From NCBI GenBank assembly GCA_016291085.1, contig JAEEVW010000014.1, positions 1-64,000 on the forward strand: a stretch of DNA of 64,000 nt, given 5' to 3'. The stretch's first letter is position 1; each line of letters starts with the position of its first letter. Of this stretch, positions 31,521 to 46,073 are shown in pieces. The notes below the pieces were generated by a model. It was not told the origin of the DNA. It ran no database searches and saw nothing but the letters and a program-made list of their open reading frames with translations. Source of the DNA: Prevotella sp. (GTDB lineage Bacteria; Bacteroidota; Bacteroidia; Bacteroidales; Bacteroidaceae). The translations under genes were made by a program, and so were the position numbers.

Positions 31521-32405
31521 ATGATGATAAAAGATTTTTTGAACTATTTGCGATACGAGCGGAACCGTTCAGAGCTGACCGTGCGCAATTACGAGAAAGG
31601 TCTGACAGACTTTGAATCGTACTTCAAAAATCGAGATTGTCATCTCTCTTGGGAGTCGGTAGACTCGGACATCATCCGTGACTGGATGGAGAGTATGATG
31701 GATAAAGGCGACATGGCATCCACGGTAAACAACCGTTTGAGTGCCGTGCGTTCCTTTTTTCGTTTCGCTTTGAGCCGTGGTCTGGTGGAGCGTGACCCGT
31801 CGCATGTGGTGAGAGGTCCTAAGAAACAGAAGCCCCTGCCGTATTTTGTCCGTGAGGCCGACATGAACCGATTGATAGACATCCCGCAGATGTGGGGAGA
31901 GGATTATCAGAATGCGCGCGCGCGTACAATTATTATATTATTCTATGAGACGGGTATGCGCCTGGCCGAGTTAACTGCCCTGAATGACCAGGATGTCGAC
32001 TTTGTGACACACCAGTTGAAGGTGACGGGCAAGAGAAACAAACAGCGCATCATTCCCTTCGGTCAGGAATTGGAGCAGACGCTACGCCACTATATGGCGA
32101 TGCGTGACGAACTGCCCTTGCATGACAAACAGGCGCTGATCCGGAACGACAAGGGAGAACGGATGTCGAGATTCCAGGTGGAGAGTGTCGTGAAACGCTG
32201 CCTGTCGAAAGTTACCACCCAGAAGAAACGGTCGCCCCACGTGCTACGCCACTCGTTTGCTACAGCCATGCTAAACAATGGGGCAGGACTGGAGTGCGTG
32301 CAGAAGCTGTTGGGCCATGAGAGTGTGGCAACGACAGAGATCTATACGCATACGACATTCGAACAGTTGAAGAAAGTGTATGAGAATGCCCATCCAAGGG
32401 CCTAA
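31521..32405 (+). CDS. xerC: Tyrosine recombinase XerC/XerD type
   Basis: The protein has 294 residues, complete. N-terminal SAM-like DNA-binding domain (FLNYLRYERNRSELTVRNYE), catalytic Arg in YETGMRLAELTAL, HVLRHSFAT (H-x-x-R), LLGHESVATTEIYTH with the nucleophile Tyr. The position between rpsU and hpf is the standard Bacteroidales place for the chromosome dimer-resolution recombinase, so it is not a mobile integrase. Confidence 0.92.
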   Translation: MMIKDFLNYLRYERNRSELTVRNYEKGLTDFESYFKNRDCHLSWESVDSDIIRDWMESMMDKGDMASTVNNRLSAVRSFFRFALSRGLVERDPSHVVRGPKKQKPLPYFVREADMNRLIDIPQMWGEDYQNARARTIIILFYETGMRLAELTALNDQDVDFVTHQLKVTGKRNKQRIIPFGQELEQTLRHYMAMRDELPLHDKQALIRNDKGERMSRFQVESVVKRCLSKVTTQKKRSPHVLRHSFATAMLNNGAGLECVQKLLGHESVATTEIYTHTTFEQLKKVYENAHPRA

Positions 32406-32443
32406 CCTTATTATTTACCCTTAAACAAAAACAGAAGGTAATT

Positions 32444-32743
32444 ATGGAAATCAAGATTCAGTCGATTCATTTCGACGCTACTGAGAAGTTAGAGGCGTTC
32501 ATCGAAAAGAAGGTCGCCAAGTTGGAAAAGACTTTTGAGGACATCCAGAAGGTGGAAGTACAGTGTAAGGTCGTCAAGCCGGCTACCGCTCAGAACAAAG
32601 AGGTGAGCCTGACAGTAACAGTGCCTGGACAGAAGCTTTTTGTCGAGAAGGTCAGTGACACTTTTGAGGAAAGTTGCGACGATTGCGTGGATTCTATGAA
32701 GGTCCAGCTGCAGAAATTCAAGGAAAAATTGAGAAATCACTAA
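32444..32743 (+). CDS. hpf: Ribosome hibernation-promoting factor family protein
   Basis: The protein has 99 residues: MEIKIQSIHFDATEKLEAFI, then KKVAKLEKTFEDIQKVEVQC, a short HPF/RaiA-type domain without the long C-terminal dimerisation domain. It binds the decoding centre of idle 30S subunits. Confidence 0.93.
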   Translation: MEIKIQSIHFDATEKLEAFIEKKVAKLEKTFEDIQKVEVQCKVVKPATAQNKEVSLTVTVPGQKLFVEKVSDTFEESCDDCVDSMKVQLQKFKEKLRNH

Positions 32744-32783
32744 AAAAAAGTGCGAAAAGTTTTGGTAATTCAAAAATAAGTAG

Positions 32784-32791
32784 TACCTTTG
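32784..32791 (+). promoter_or_regulatory. Promoter of the tRNA-tuf transcript
   Basis: TACCTTTG with TTTTGG about 19 bp upstream; transcription would start just before the tRNA(Thr) gene. Confidence 0.65.
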
Positions 32792-32845
32792 CATCCGCTT
32801 TCCGATACAAACTGACTCCAATCGGTTAGCGGATGCTTCGAGTAA

Positions 32846-32919
32846 GCCTCTTTAGCTCAGTTGGCCAGAGCACGTGATTTGTAATCTCGGGGTCGTTGGT
32901 TCGAATCCGACAAGAGGCT
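32846..32919 (+). tRNA. tRNA-Thr (anticodon TGT)
   Basis: The acceptor stem GCCTCTT pairs with AAGAGGC, the anticodon loop reads ATTTGTAAT and the T-arm GGTTCGAATCC. CCA is not encoded. Confidence 0.97.
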
Positions 32920-32958
32920 CTGAGCGGAGCAAGAGAAAAGAGAGTGAGAAGAAATTGA

Positions 32959-33041
32959 GGGTGGTTTCCAGAGCGGCCAAATGGGGCAGACTGTAAATCT
33001 GTTGTCTTTCGACTTCGGTGGTTCGAATCCATCACCACCCA
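32959..33041 (+). tRNA. tRNA-Tyr (anticodon GTA)
   Basis: An 83-base class II tRNA: acceptor GGGTGGT/ACCACCC, anticodon loop CTGTAAA, a long variable arm (GTTGTCTTTCGACTTCGG) and T-arm GGTTCGAATCC. Confidence 0.97.
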
Positions 33042-33060
33042 CTTCCGGAAAAGGAAGTTT

Positions 33061-33133
33061 GCGGAAATAGCTCAGTTGATAGAGCACTAGCCTTCCAAGC
33101 TGGGGGTCGCGGGTTTGAGCCCCGTTTTCCGCT
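33061..33133 (+). tRNA. tRNA-Gly (anticodon TCC)
   Basis: The acceptor GCGGAAA pairs with TTTCCGC, the anticodon loop is CTTCCAA, and the T-arm is GGGTTTGAGCCCC. Confidence 0.97.
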
Positions 33134-33141
33134 CACGACTC

Positions 33142-33213
<72 letters not shown>

Positions 33214-33275
33214 CAAAGAGAAAACGACGATTTAAATCGGAATATTCATTTATAAAACAATAAATAAGAAAAGCT

Positions 33276-34460
33276 ATGGCTAAAGAGAATTTTGTGCGCA
33301 CCAAACCGCACGTAAACATTGGTACAATTGGTCACGTTGACCATGGTAAGACTACTCTGACTGCTGCTATCACCACCGTGTTGGCTAAGCAGGGTCTTTC
33401 TGAGATTAAGTCTTTCGACCAGATCGACAATGCTCCTGAGGAAAAGGAGCGTGGTATCACTATTAACACCGCTCACGTTGAGTATGAGACCAAGCTGCGT
33501 CACTACGCTCACGTTGACTGCCCGGGACACGCCGACTATGTGAAGAACATGGTAACTGGTGCTGCTCAGATGGACGGTGCTATTCTCGTTGTTGCTGCAA
33601 CTGATGGTCCTATGCCTCAGACTCGTGAGCACGTTTTGCTCGCTCGTCAGGTGAACGTTCCCCGTCTGGTTGTTTTCCTGAACAAGTGTGATATGGTTGA
33701 GGATGAGGAGATGCTGGAGCTCGTTGAGATGGAGGTTCAGGAGATCCTGTCTCAGTATGAGTTCGAGGATGATACTCCTATCATTCGTGGTTCTGCCCTC
33801 GGTGCCCTGAACGGTGTTGAGAAGTGGGAGCAGAAGGTGATGGAGCTGATGGATACCTGCGACACTTGGATTCAGGAGCCTCCTCGTGCTACTGACAAGC
33901 CCTTCCTGATGCCTGTTGAGGACGTATTCTCAATCACAGGTCGTGGTACTGTTGCTACTGGTCGTATCGAGACTGGTGTAATCCACGTTGGTGATGAGGT
34001 TGAGCTGCTCGGTCTCGGTGAGGACAAGAAGTCAGTTGTTACTGGTGTTGAGATGTTCCGTAAGATCCTGGATGAGGGTCAGGCTGGTGATAACGTTGGT
34101 CTGCTGCTCCGTGGTATCGACAAGAACGAGATCAAGCGTGGTATGGTGCTCTGCCATCCCGGACAGATTAAGCCCTTCAAGAAGTTCAAGGCTTCTATTT
34201 ATGTCCTGAAGAAGGAAGAGGGTGGTCGTCACACTCCATTCGGTAACAAATATCGTCCCCAGTTCTATCTCCGCACTATGGACTGCACAGGTGAGATCAC
34301 TCTCCCCGCAGGTGTTGAGATGGTAATGCCTGGTGATAACGTTGAGATCACTGTTGAGTTGATCTACGCTGTTGCTCTGAATCAGGGTCTGCGTTTCGCT
34401 ATCCGTGAAGGTGGCCGCACTGTTGGTTCTGGTCAGATCACTGAGGTGTTCGAGGACTAA
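33276..34460 (+). CDS. tuf: Elongation factor Tu
   Basis: The protein has 394 residues: GHVDHGKTT (P-loop), the G2 region [23 protein letters not shown] (G3), NKCDM (G4), and C-terminal domains 2 and 3 complete. It delivers aminoacyl-tRNA to the ribosome. Four tRNA genes precede it and tRNA(Trp) follows, the standard Bacteroidales layout. Codon use is strongly biased (GGT, GTT, CTC/CTG). Confidence 0.99.
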   Translation: MAKENFVRTKPHVNIGTIGHVDHGKTTLTAAITTVLAKQGLSEIKSFDQIDNAPEEKERGITINTAHVEYETKLRHYAHVDCPGHADYVKNMVTGAAQMDGAILVVAATDGPMPQTREHVLLARQVNVPRLVVFLNKCDMVEDEEMLELVEMEVQEILSQYEFEDDTPIIRGSALGALNGVEKWEQKVMELMDTCDTWIQEPPRATDKPFLMPVEDVFSITGRGTVATGRIETGVIHVGDEVELLGLGEDKKSVVTGVEMFRKILDEGQAGDNVGLLLRGIDKNEIKRGMVLCHPGQIKPFKKFKASIYVLKKEEGGRHTPFGNKYRPQFYLRTMDCTGEITLPAGVEMVMPGDNVEITVELIYAVALNQGLRFAIREGGRTVGSGQITEVFED

Positions 34461-34461
34461 T

Positions 34462-34510
34462 ACTAGGATGAGTAGGATGTCCTAGGATAGCCTGGGAAGA
34501 CCTAGGAACT
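34462..34510. repeat. CTAG-rich tract after tuf
   Basis: Spaced CTAGG units (three CTAG in 49 bp). Similar tracts occur at 37691-37740 and 60171-60210. Confidence 0.6.
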
Positions 34511-34522
34511 TAGAAGTAAACA

Positions 34523-34549
34523 AGGCCCCCGCTTACGGGTGGGGGCTTT
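34523..34549 (+). terminator. Terminator of tuf
   Basis: GCCCCC (34525-34530) pairs with GGGGGC (34541-34546), flanked by AA and TTT. Confidence 0.85.
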
Positions 34550-34552
34550 CAT

Positions 34553-34625
34553 ACGGGAATAGCTCAGTTGGTAGAGCATCGGTCTCCAAAACCGAGGGTC
34601 GTGGGTTCGAGTCCTCCTTCCCGTG
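34553..34625 (+). tRNA. tRNA-Trp (anticodon CCA)
   Basis: The acceptor ACGGGAA pairs with TTCCCGT, the anticodon loop is CTCCAAA and the T-arm GGGTTCGAGTCC. It leads into secE 19 bp later. Confidence 0.97.
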
Positions 34626-34644
34626 CTAAGAAAAGAAAAGACGT

Positions 34645-34836
34645 ATGATTAAGAAATTCATCAATTACTGCAAGGCCTGTTATGATGAGCTTGCTCACAA
34701 GGTGACATGGCCTTCATACAAGGAGCTGACCCAGAGCGCCGTGGTGGTGCTTTCGGCTTCTTTGATTATTGCTGTTGTGGTATGGCTGATGGACGTGGTG
34801 TTCAAGGCCGTTATGAGTTCTATTTATCCTAACTAA
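34645..34836 (+). CDS. secE: Preprotein translocase subunit SecE
   Basis: The protein has 63 residues with an amphipathic helix (CYDELAHKVTWPSYKELTQS) and a single membrane span (AVVVLSASLIIAVVVWLMDV). It is the short SecE form and stands before nusG. Confidence 0.96.
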   Translation: MIKKFINYCKACYDELAHKVTWPSYKELTQSAVVVLSASLIIAVVVWLMDVVFKAVMSSIYPN

Positions 34837-34845
34837 TCGGAAAAG

Positions 34846-35394
34846 ATGTCGGATACAACGGGAATGAAGTGGTACGTCCTGCGCTCTGTCAGTGGCAAGG
34901 AAGGCAAGGTCAAGGAGTTCATCGACAATGCTAAGAAGCATAACGATGTGCTCGAATCTCACGTTGGTGAGGTCCTGCTGCCTACTGAGAAGTATGCCGT
35001 GCTGCAGAATGGCAAGCGCGTGGTGAAGGAGAAGCTCTTCCTGCCGGGTTATGTGTTGGTACAGGCCACGTTGCAGGGTGAGGTTGCCCACATGCTGCGT
35101 TTCATCCCTAATGTATTAGGTTTCCTGGGTGGTATGGATAATCCCCAGGTGGTCAAGCAGTCGGAGATTAACCGCATTCTCGGTAATGCCGAAGAGACTA
35201 CCATTGACAATGTGGAGTTGGCTATTCCCTATCAGGTGGACGAGTCAGTGAAGGTTACTGACGGTCCGTTCAGCGGGTTCACCGGTGTCATCGAGGAGGT
35301 GAACACTGAGAAGCGCAAGCTGAAGGTGATGGTAAAGATTTTCGGTCGTAAGACCCCCTTGGAACTTAATTTTACGCAAGTAGAGAAAGAATAG
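34846..35394 (+). CDS. nusG: Transcription termination/antitermination factor NusG
   Basis: The protein has 182 residues: the NGN domain ([29 protein letters not shown]) and a C-terminal KOW domain ([17 protein letters not shown]). It couples RNA polymerase to Rho or to the ribosome. Confidence 0.98.
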   Translation: MSDTTGMKWYVLRSVSGKEGKVKEFIDNAKKHNDVLESHVGEVLLPTEKYAVLQNGKRVVKEKLFLPGYVLVQATLQGEVAHMLRFIPNVLGFLGGMDNPQVVKQSEINRILGNAEETTIDNVELAIPYQVDESVKVTDGPFSGFTGVIEEVNTEKRKLKVMVKIFGRKTPLELNFTQVEKE

Positions 35395-35487
35395 GGCGTA
35401 TGTTACGGTACGTTCCGTTCTATATACGGTCTCGGGAGGCTTCCACTCCTGTGGCATATATTTAAATTCAATTAATAATAAACAGAA
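35395..35487 (+). other. Intergenic leader before rplK
   Basis: The 93 bp between nusG and rplK contain GGGAGGCTTCCACTCCTGTG, which can pair as GGAGG...CTCC-type short stems. It may be a ribosomal-protein leader; no family can be named. Confidence 0.3.
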
Positions 35488-35928
35488 ATGGCTAAAGAAG
35501 TTGCTGGATTAATCAAATTGCAGATTAAAGGTGGCGCTGCGAATCCCTCACCCCCCGTTGGACCTGCACTGGGTTCGAAGGGTATTAACATCATGGGATT
35601 CTGCAAAGAGTTCAACGCCAGAACCCAGGATAAGGCAGGAAAGATTCTTCCTGTCGTTATTACCTACTATGCTGACAAGTCATTCAGTTTTATCATTAAG
35701 ACTCCTCCCGCAGCCGTACAGCTGTTGGAAGCTGCAAAGGTCAAGGGCGGTTCTGCCCAGCCTAACCGTAAGAAGGTGGCTAGCGTCACCTGGGATCAGG
35801 TACGTGCCATTGCAGAGGACAAGATGAGCGATTTGAACTGCTTCACTGTCGAGTCGGCTATGAAACTGATTGCCGGAACAGCTCGTAGTATGGGTATCAC
35901 TGTTAAAGGGGACTTCCCTGGTAAATAA
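35488..35928 (+). CDS. rplK: 50S ribosomal protein uL11
   Basis: The protein has 146 residues with [20 protein letters not shown], the conserved N-terminal segment of the GTPase-associated centre protein L11, and the [13 protein letters not shown] linker. It begins rplKAJL. Confidence 0.98.
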   Translation: MAKEVAGLIKLQIKGGAANPSPPVGPALGSKGINIMGFCKEFNARTQDKAGKILPVVITYYADKSFSFIIKTPPAAVQLLEAAKVKGGSAQPNRKKVASVTWDQVRAIAEDKMSDLNCFTVESAMKLIAGTARSMGITVKGDFPGK

Positions 35929-35949
35929 TAAATAACTTCAATTAGAAAA

Positions 35950-36642
35950 ATGAGTAAACTGACAAAAAATCAAAAGTTGGTAGCTGATAAGGTTGAAGCA
36001 GGGAAAGCATACTCTTTACAGGAAGCCGCTGCGCTGGTGAAGGAAATTACCACCACGAAGTTTGAGGCTTCTGTAGATATCGACGTACGCTTGGGCGTAG
36101 ATCCTCGTAAGGCCAACCAGATGGTACGTGGCGTGGTGTCACTGCCTAATGGTACTGGTAAGGTTACACGAGTGCTCGCTCTCTGTACTCCCGATCAGGA
36201 AGAAGCTGCTAAGGAAGCTGGTGCCGACTATGTTGGTCTGGACGAGTATATCGACAAGATCAAGCAGGGTTGGGCCGATGTTGATGTGATTATTACGATG
36301 CCCTCTTGCATGGGTAAGCTGGGTCCCCTCGGACGTTTCCTGGGTCCCCGCGGTTTGATGCCAAACCCCAAGAGCGGTACTGTAACTATGGACGTTGCTA
36401 AGGCAGTCAAGGAAGTAAAGCAGGGTAAGATTGACTTCAAGGTGGACAAGGCTGGTATCATCCACGCCTCCATCGGTAAGGTGACCTTCACTCCGGAGCA
36501 GATCTACGGTAATGCCAAGGAGTTCCTGCAGACCATTATCAAGCTGAAGCCGGCTGCTGCCAAGGGTACATACATGAAGAGTATCTTTATCTCCAGCACC
36601 ATGAGCGCTGGTATCAAGGTAGATCCTAAATCAGTTGAATAA
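35950..36642 (+). CDS. rplA: 50S ribosomal protein uL1
   Basis: The protein has 230 residues with [20 protein letters not shown] and [10 protein letters not shown], the two conserved L1 signatures. L1 forms the L1 stalk and in many bacteria represses its own operon. Confidence 0.98.
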   Translation: MSKLTKNQKLVADKVEAGKAYSLQEAAALVKEITTTKFEASVDIDVRLGVDPRKANQMVRGVVSLPNGTGKVTRVLALCTPDQEEAAKEAGADYVGLDEYIDKIKQGWADVDVIITMPSCMGKLGPLGRFLGPRGLMPNPKSGTVTMDVAKAVKEVKQGKIDFKVDKAGIIHASIGKVTFTPEQIYGNAKEFLQTIIKLKPAAAKGTYMKSIFISSTMSAGIKVDPKSVE

Positions 36643-36662
36643 CTCGTAAAAAGTTTAGTAAA

Positions 36663-37178
36663 ATGAAAAAGGAATTAAAAGATACTATCGTAGTAGAACT
36701 TGGACAGAAGCTGAAGGAGTTTCCCCATTTCTATCTGGTAGACACTGCCGGACTGAATGCGGAGCAGACTAGCAATCTCCGTCGCAAGTGCTTCAAGAAC
36801 GAGATCAAGATGGTCGTTGTGAAGAATACTCTTCTGCACAAGGCTTTCGAGGCCTCTGATATCGATTTCTCACCTCTGTACGAGGCTTTGAAGGGCAATA
36901 CGGCTGTGATGTTCACGCAGAGCGCCAATGTTCCCGCTAAGCTGCTGAAGGAGTATAAGAAGGAAGGTATCCCCGCCCTGAAGGCTGCATATGCTGAGGA
37001 AGGATTCTTTGTAGGTGCTGACAAGTTGGAGGAACTCGTTGCCATCAAGAGCAAGAACGAGCTCATCGCCGACGTTGTGGCTCTGCTGCAGTCTCCGATC
37101 AAGAACGTTGTTTCTGGTCTGAATGCTGGTGGCAAGATCCACAGACTGCTGGACGCTATCGCTGAGCGTAACAAATAA
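36663..37178 (+). CDS. rplJ: 50S ribosomal protein uL10
   Basis: The protein has 171 residues with LVDTAGLNAEQTSNLRRKCF and KMVVVKNTLL; its C-terminal helix binds L7/L12 dimers. Confidence 0.98.
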   Translation: MKKELKDTIVVELGQKLKEFPHFYLVDTAGLNAEQTSNLRRKCFKNEIKMVVVKNTLLHKAFEASDIDFSPLYEALKGNTAVMFTQSANVPAKLLKEYKKEGIPALKAAYAEEGFFVGADKLEELVAIKSKNELIADVVALLQSPIKNVVSGLNAGGKIHRLLDAIAERNK

Positions 37179-37234
37179 GCGAAGAGAGAAATAACAAACA
37201 TTAACATTTAAAAACAATTAAAATTTTAAATAAA

Positions 37235-37615
37235 ATGGCAGATATTAAAGCTATTGCTGAGGAGTTGGTTAACCTCACAGTAAAAGAAGTTCAAGAGTTG
37301 GCAACAGTCCTGAAGGACGAGTATGGAATTGAGCCCGCTGCTGCAGCTGTTGCTGTTGCTGCTGGTCCCGCTGCAGGCGGTGCCGCTGAGGCTGCTGAGG
37401 AGAAGTCTTCTTTCGATGTAGTTCTGAAGGAGGCTGGTGCTGCTAAGCTGCAGGTTGTAAAGGCCGTTAAGGAAGCTTGCGGTCTGGGTCTGAAGGAAGC
37501 TAAGGACCTCGTAGACGGTGCTCCTTCTACTCTGAAGGAAGGCCTGAGCAAGGACGAGGCTGAGAACCTGAAGAAGGCTATCGAAGAGGCTGGTGCCGTA
37601 GTTGAGCTGAAGTAA
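37235..37615 (+). CDS. rplL: 50S ribosomal protein bL12
   Basis: The protein has 126 residues: an N-terminal dimer region, an Ala/Gly hinge ([20 protein letters not shown]) and a C-terminal domain with [20 protein letters not shown]. It recruits translational GTPases. Confidence 0.98.
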   Translation: MADIKAIAEELVNLTVKEVQELATVLKDEYGIEPAAAAVAVAAGPAAGGAAEAAEEKSSFDVVLKEAGAAKLQVVKAVKEACGLGLKEAKDLVDGAPSTLKEGLSKDEAENLKKAIEEAGAVVELK

Positions 37616-37640
37616 TTCAGAAGACAATAATAACAAAGTT

Positions 37641-37680
37641 GGTTGGGAACTCTCCAGTAGAGGGTTCCCGACCATTTTTT
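37641..37680 (+). terminator. Terminator or attenuator between rplL and rpoB
   Basis: GGTTGGGAACTCT pairs with AGGGTTCCCGACC, followed by ATTTTTTG. It would end or attenuate rplKAJL transcripts before rpoB. Confidence 0.85.
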
Positions 37681-37690
37681 GTCGCTTTAT

Positions 37691-37740
37691 CCTAGATTTT
37701 CTAGTATTCCTAGACAATCTAGATGAACTAGAATATCTAG
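37691..37740. repeat. CTAG-rich tract before rpoB
   Basis: Six CTAG tetramers in 50 bp (CCTAGA, TCTAGT, CCTAGA, TCTAGA, ACTAGA, TCTAGC). Confidence 0.7.
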
Positions 37741-37761
37741 CAATCATACATATTTATTTAT

Positions 37762-41577
<3,816 letters not shown>

Positions 41578-41613
41578 GTGAAGTGAAAAGTGAATAGTGA
41601 AAAGTGAAAAATT
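41578..41613 (+). repeat. GTGAARA heptad repeat tract between rpoB and rpoC
   Basis: GTGAAGTGAAAAGTGAATAG then TGAAAAGTGAAAAATT directly follows the rpoB stop codon, showing the tract also occurs in core operons. Confidence 0.8.
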
Positions 41614-41666
41614 TGCTACCGCACTTCAATTGTAAATAGTAAATCGTCAAATAGTAAATTGAATAT

Positions 41667-44600
41667 ATGGCTTTTAAGAAAGATACAAAAGTAAAGAGCA
41701 ACTTTACCAAGATTACCATCGGACTGGCTTCTCCTGAGGAGATTCTGGAGAGTTCGTTTGGTGAGGTTACCAAGCCTGAGACCATCAACTATCGTACCTA
41801 CAAGCCCGAGCGCGACGGTCTGTTCTGTGAGCGCATCTTCGGTCCTACGAAGGACTACGAGTGTGCCTGCGGTAAGTACAAGCGTATCCGTTACAAGGGT
41901 ATCGTCTGCGACCGTTGCGGTGTCGAGGTCACTGAGAAGAAGGTTCGCCGTGAGCGTGTGGGACACATCGAACTGGTGGTTCCCGTGGCTCATATCTGGT
42001 ATTTCCGCAGCCTGCCTAACAAGATTGGCTATCTGCTGGGTCTGCCCACCAAGAAGCTCGATGCCATCATCTATTACGAGCGCTACGTGGTCATCCAGCC
42101 CGGTGTGTTGGCTGGCAAGAAGGACTCTGAGGGTAATCCTGCCTTAGGTTCGCAGATGTACGACCTGTTGTCGGAAGAGGAGTACAACGACATCGTTGAC
42201 AATCTTTCTGAGGATAACTACTATCTGGACGACAGCGATCCCAATAAGTTCATCGCCAAGATGGGTGCCGAGGCTATCTACGACCTGCTTATCAAGCTCG
42301 ACCTCGATTCGTTGAGCTATGAGCTTCGCGACCGTGCCAACAGCGACTCTTCCGTACAGCGTAAGAACGAGGCTCTGAAGCGTCTGCAGGTGGTCGAAGC
42401 TTTCCGTTCGAGTGTCGAGAAGGGTGTCAACCGTCCGGAGTGGATGATTATGAAGATTATTCCTGTCACTCCTCCTGAGTTGCGTCCCCTCGTTCCCCTG
42501 GATGGTGGCCGTTTTGCCACGTCCGACCTGAACGACCTCTACCGTCGTGTCATCATCCGTAACAACCGTCTGAAGCGACTCATCGAGATCCATGCTCCCG
42601 AGGTCATCCTGCGCAACGAGAAGCGTATGTTGCAGGAGGCTGTTGACTCGTTGTTCGACAACAGTCGCAAGTCAAGTGCCGTGAAGAGTGAGAGCAACCG
42701 TCCGTTGAAGTCACTCTCCGACTCGCTGAAGGGTAAGCAAGGTCGTTTCCGTCAGAACCTGCTCGGTAAGCGTGTCGACTATTCTGCACGTTCCGTGATC
42801 GTTGTTGGTCCTGAGCTGAAGATGGGTGAGTGCGGTCTGCCTAAGTTGATGGCAGCCGAGCTCTACAAGCCATTCATTATCCGCAAGCTCATCGAGCGCG
42901 GTATCGTGAAGACGGTGAAGTCGGCCAAGAAGATTGTCGACCGCCGTGAGCCGGTTATCTGGGACATCCTGGAGAATGTCATGAAGGGTCACCCCGTGCT
43001 GTTGAACCGTGCTCCAACGCTGCACCGTCTGGGTATCCAGGCCTTCCAGCCCAAGCTCATCGAGGGTAAGGCCATCCAGCTGCATCCGTTGGCATGTACG
43101 GCTTTCAACGCCGACTTCGACGGTGACCAGATGGCTGTCCACCTTCCCTTGTCTAACGAGGCTATTCTGGAGGCACAGATCCTGATGCTGCAGAGCCATA
43201 ACATTCTGAACCCTGCCAATGGCGCTCCTATCACCGTTCCTTCACAGGATATGGTGCTCGGACTTTACTATATCTCAAAGATCCGTCCAGGTGCCAAGGG
43301 TGAAGGTCTGACCTTCTATGGTCCCGAGGAGGCTATCATCGCCCACAACGAGGGTAAGTGCGACCTGCACGCCCAGGTAAAGGTGATGGTCGACGATATT
43401 GTCGACGGCAAGCCCTGCAAGCATATGGTTGAGACTTCTGTGGGTCGTGTCATCGTTAATGGCATCATCCCCGAGCAGGTAGGCTATGTCAACAAGATTA
43501 TCTCTAAGAAATCTCTGCGCGATATCATTGCCGACGTCATCAAGAATGTCGGTTTCGCTGAGGCCTGCGAGTTCCTTGACGGTATCAAGAACCTTGGTTA
43601 CCGCATGGCTTACGAGGCCGGTCTGTCGTTCAACCTCGACGATATCATCATCCCCGAGTCGAAGAAAGACCTGGTTGAGAAGGGTAATGCCGAGATTCAG
43701 CAGATTACTGAGAACTACAATATGGGTTTCATTACCGACAACGAGCGTTACAACCAGGTTATCGATACCTGGACCCATATCAACAACGACCTCGGCAACG
43801 TGCTGATGAAGGAGATGACCGAGGCCGACCAGGGTTTCAACGCCGTATTCATGATGCTCGACTCCGGTGCCCGTGGTTCGAAAGACCAGATTCGTCAGCT
43901 CTCTGGTATGCGTGGTCTGATGGCCAAGCCCCAGAAGGCCGGTGCCGAGGGTGCTCAGATTATTGAGAACCCCATTCTGTCGAACTTCAAGGAAGGTATG
44001 TCAGTGCTGGAGTACTTCATCTCTACCCACGGTGCCCGTAAGGGTCTGGCCGATACCGCCATGAAGACCGCTGACGCTGGTTATCTGACCCGTCGTCTGG
44101 TTGACGTGTCGCACGACGTGATTATCAATGAGGAAGACTGCGGTACGCTGCGCGGACTGGTCTGCACCGCCCTGAAGAATGGCGATGAAGTCATCTCTAC
44201 GCTCTATGAGCGCATCCTTGGTCGTGTCTCTGTGCACGATATCATCCATCCTTCTACTGGCGAGCTCATCGTGGCTGCCGGTGAGGAGATTACCGAGCCT
44301 ATCGCCCAGGCCATCGAGGATTCACCCATCGAGTCGGTCGAGATTCGTTCGGTGCTCACCTGTGAGTCTAAGCATGGCGTCTGCATGAAGTGTTACGGAC
44401 GTAACCTCGCTACCCGCCGCATGGTACAGAAGGGTGAGGCTGTCGGTGTGATTGCTGCTCAGGCTATTGGTGAGCCTGGTACTCAGCTGACGCTCCGTAC
44501 GTTCCACGCCGGTGGTGTGGCAGCCAATGCAGCAGCCAATGCCAGCATTGTGGCTAAAAACGATTCTAAGATTGAGCTCGAGGAGGTTCGTACCGTTCCG

Positions 44601-45986
44601 TTCGATGAGGACGGCACTGAGTGCGAGATGGTGGTCAGCCGTCTGGGTGAACTGCGCTTCGTCGATGTGAATACGAAGATTGTGCTATCTACTGTCAACG
44701 TTCCTTACGGTTCGTCACTCTATTTCAAGAATGGCGACATCGTGAAGAAGGGCGACAAGATTGCCCAGTGGGATCCCTTCAATGCCGTCATCGTTACCGA
44801 GTATGCCGGTACGCTGAAGTTCCACGACGTTATCGAAGGTATCACCTTCCGTGCCGAGACCGATGATACCACCGGTCTGACTGAGAAGATTGTCACTGAG
44901 TCGCGCGACAAGCTGAAGGTTCCTACCTGCGACATCATTGGTGCCAATGGTGAGGTCATCGGAACCTATAACTTCCCTGTGGGTGGTCACGTGGTCGTTG
45001 AGGACGGTCAGACTGTCAAGACTGGTGAGACCCTCGTCAAGATTCCTCGTGCCGCTGCCAAGGGTGGTGATATCACTGGTGGTCTGCCGCGTGTCACCGA
45101 GCTCTTCGAGGCTCGTAACCCGTCGAACCCCGCTATCGTCAGCGAAATTGATGGTGAGGTCACCATGGGTAAGGTGAAGCGTGGTAACCGCGAGATTGTG
45201 GTCACTTCGAAGACTGGCGAGCAGCGCAAGTATCTGGTATCGCTCTCGAAGCAGATCCTGGTACAGGAGCACGATGCCGTGCGTGCTGGTACGCCGCTGT
45301 CTGACGGTGTCATCACGCCTGCCGACATTCTGGCCATCAAGGGTCCCACGGCTGTTCAGGAGTACATCGTCAACGAGGTACAGGACGTCTATCGCTTGCA
45401 GGGTGTGAAGATCAACGACAAGCACTTCGAGATCATCGTTCGTCAGATGATGCGCAAGGTACAGATCAACGATCCTGGCGATACCATCTTCCTGGAACAG
45501 GAGATTGTCGACAAGCTCGACTTCGCTGAGGAGAACGACCGCATCTGGGGTAAGAAGGTGGTTATCGATGCCGGTGACTCCGAGAACTTCCAGAAGGGTC
45601 AGATTGTCACTGCCCGTAAGTTGCGCGACGAGAACTCGATGCTGAAGCGCCGCGACATGAAGCTCGTTCAGGTGCGCGATGCCGTTCCTGCTACGTCTAC
45701 ACAGATCCTGCAGGGTATCACCCGTGCCGCTCTGCAAACCAAGTCGTTCATGTCTGCTGCATCATTCCAGGAGACAACGAAGGTGCTCAACGAGGCTGCT
45801 ATCCGCGGCAAGAGCGACAACCTGGAGGGCATGAAGGAGAATGTGATCTCTGGTCACCTGATTCCTGCCGGTACTGGTCTGCGCGAGTTCGAGAAGATCA
45901 TCGTTGGCTCCAAGGAGGAGTACGAGCGCATGCAGGCTAACCGCAAGAACGTGCTCGACTTTGCCGAGGAAGTGCTCGACGACTAA
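41667..45986 (+). CDS. rpoC: RNA polymerase beta' subunit
   Basis: The protein has 1439 residues. The N-terminal zinc-binding motif ([20 protein letters not shown]), the catalytic [15 protein letters not shown], and the second zinc-site cysteines ([22 protein letters not shown]) are intact. Downstream of rpoB by 89 bp. Confidence 0.99.
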   Translation: MAFKKDTKVKSNFTKITIGLASPEEILESSFGEVTKPETINYRTYKPERDGLFCERIFGPTKDYECACGKYKRIRYKGIVCDRCGVEVTEKKVRRERVGHIELVVPVAHIWYFRSLPNKIGYLLGLPTKKLDAIIYYERYVVIQPGVLAGKKDSEGNPALGSQMYDLLSEEEYNDIVDNLSEDNYYLDDSDPNKFIAKMGAEAIYDLLIKLDLDSLSYELRDRANSDSSVQRKNEALKRLQVVEAFRSSVEKGVNRPEWMIMKIIPVTPPELRPLVPLDGGRFATSDLNDLYRRVIIRNNRLKRLIEIHAPEVILRNEKRMLQEAVDSLFDNSRKSSAVKSESNRPLKSLSDSLKGKQGRFRQNLLGKRVDYSARSVIVVGPELKMGECGLPKLMAAELYKPFIIRKLIERGIVKTVKSAKKIVDRREPVIWDILENVMKGHPVLLNRAPTLHRLGIQAFQPKLIEGKAIQLHPLACTAFNADFDGDQMAVHLPLSNEAILEAQILMLQSHNILNPANGAPITVPSQDMVLGLYYISKIRPGAKGEGLTFYGPEEAIIAHNEGKCDLHAQVKVMVDDIVDGKPCKHMVETSVGRVIVNGIIPEQVGYVNKIISKKSLRDIIADVIKNVGFAEACEFLDGIKNLGYRMAYEAGLSFNLDDIIIPESKKDLVEKGNAEIQQITENYNMGFITDNERYNQVIDTWTHINNDLGNVLMKEMTEADQGFNAVFMMLDSGARGSKDQIRQLSGMRGLMAKPQKAGAEGAQIIENPILSNFKEGMSVLEYFISTHGARKGLADTAMKTADAGYLTRRLVDVSHDVIINEEDCGTLRGLVCTALKNGDEVISTLYERILGRVSVHDIIHPSTGELIVAAGEEITEPIAQAIEDSPIESVEIRSVLTCESKHGVCMKCYGRNLATRRMVQKGEAVGVIAAQAIGEPGTQLTLRTFHAGGVAANAAANASIVAKNDSKIELEEVRTVPFDEDGTECEMVVSRLGELRFVDVNTKIVLSTVNVPYGSSLYFKNGDIVKKGDKIAQWDPFNAVIVTEYAGTLKFHDVIEGITFRAETDDTTGLTEKIVTESRDKLKVPTCDIIGANGEVIGTYNFPVGGHVVVEDGQTVKTGETLVKIPRAAAKGGDITGGLPRVTELFEARNPSNPAIVSEIDGEVTMGKVKRGNREIVVTSKTGEQRKYLVSLSKQILVQEHDAVRAGTPLSDGVITPADILAIKGPTAVQEYIVNEVQDVYRLQGVKINDKHFEIIVRQMMRKVQINDPGDTIFLEQEIVDKLDFAEENDRIWGKKVVIDAGDSENFQKGQIVTARKLRDENSMLKRRDMKLVQVRDAVPATSTQILQGITRAALQTKSFMSAASFQETTKVLNEAAIRGKSDNLEGMKENVISGHLIPAGTGLREFEKIIVGSKEEYERMQANRKNVLDFAEEVLDD

Positions 45987-46016
45987 TAGAGTCGAACCAT
46001 ACTAACAATAAGAAAA

Positions 46017-46046
46017 GACCTCAGCCTTGACGGGCTGGGGTCTTTC
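46017..46046 (+). terminator. Terminator after rpoC
   Basis: GACCTCAGCC (46017-46026) pairs with GGCTGGGGTC (46033-46042), followed by TTTC. Confidence 0.88.
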
Positions 46047-46073
46047 TTTATCTCTCCCGTAATCACAGACTGG

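Noticed and set aside
31521..32405. Mobile-element integrase
   Set aside because: Its place between rpsU and hpf and its length are those of the housekeeping XerC/D recombinase; no att-like repeats or cargo.
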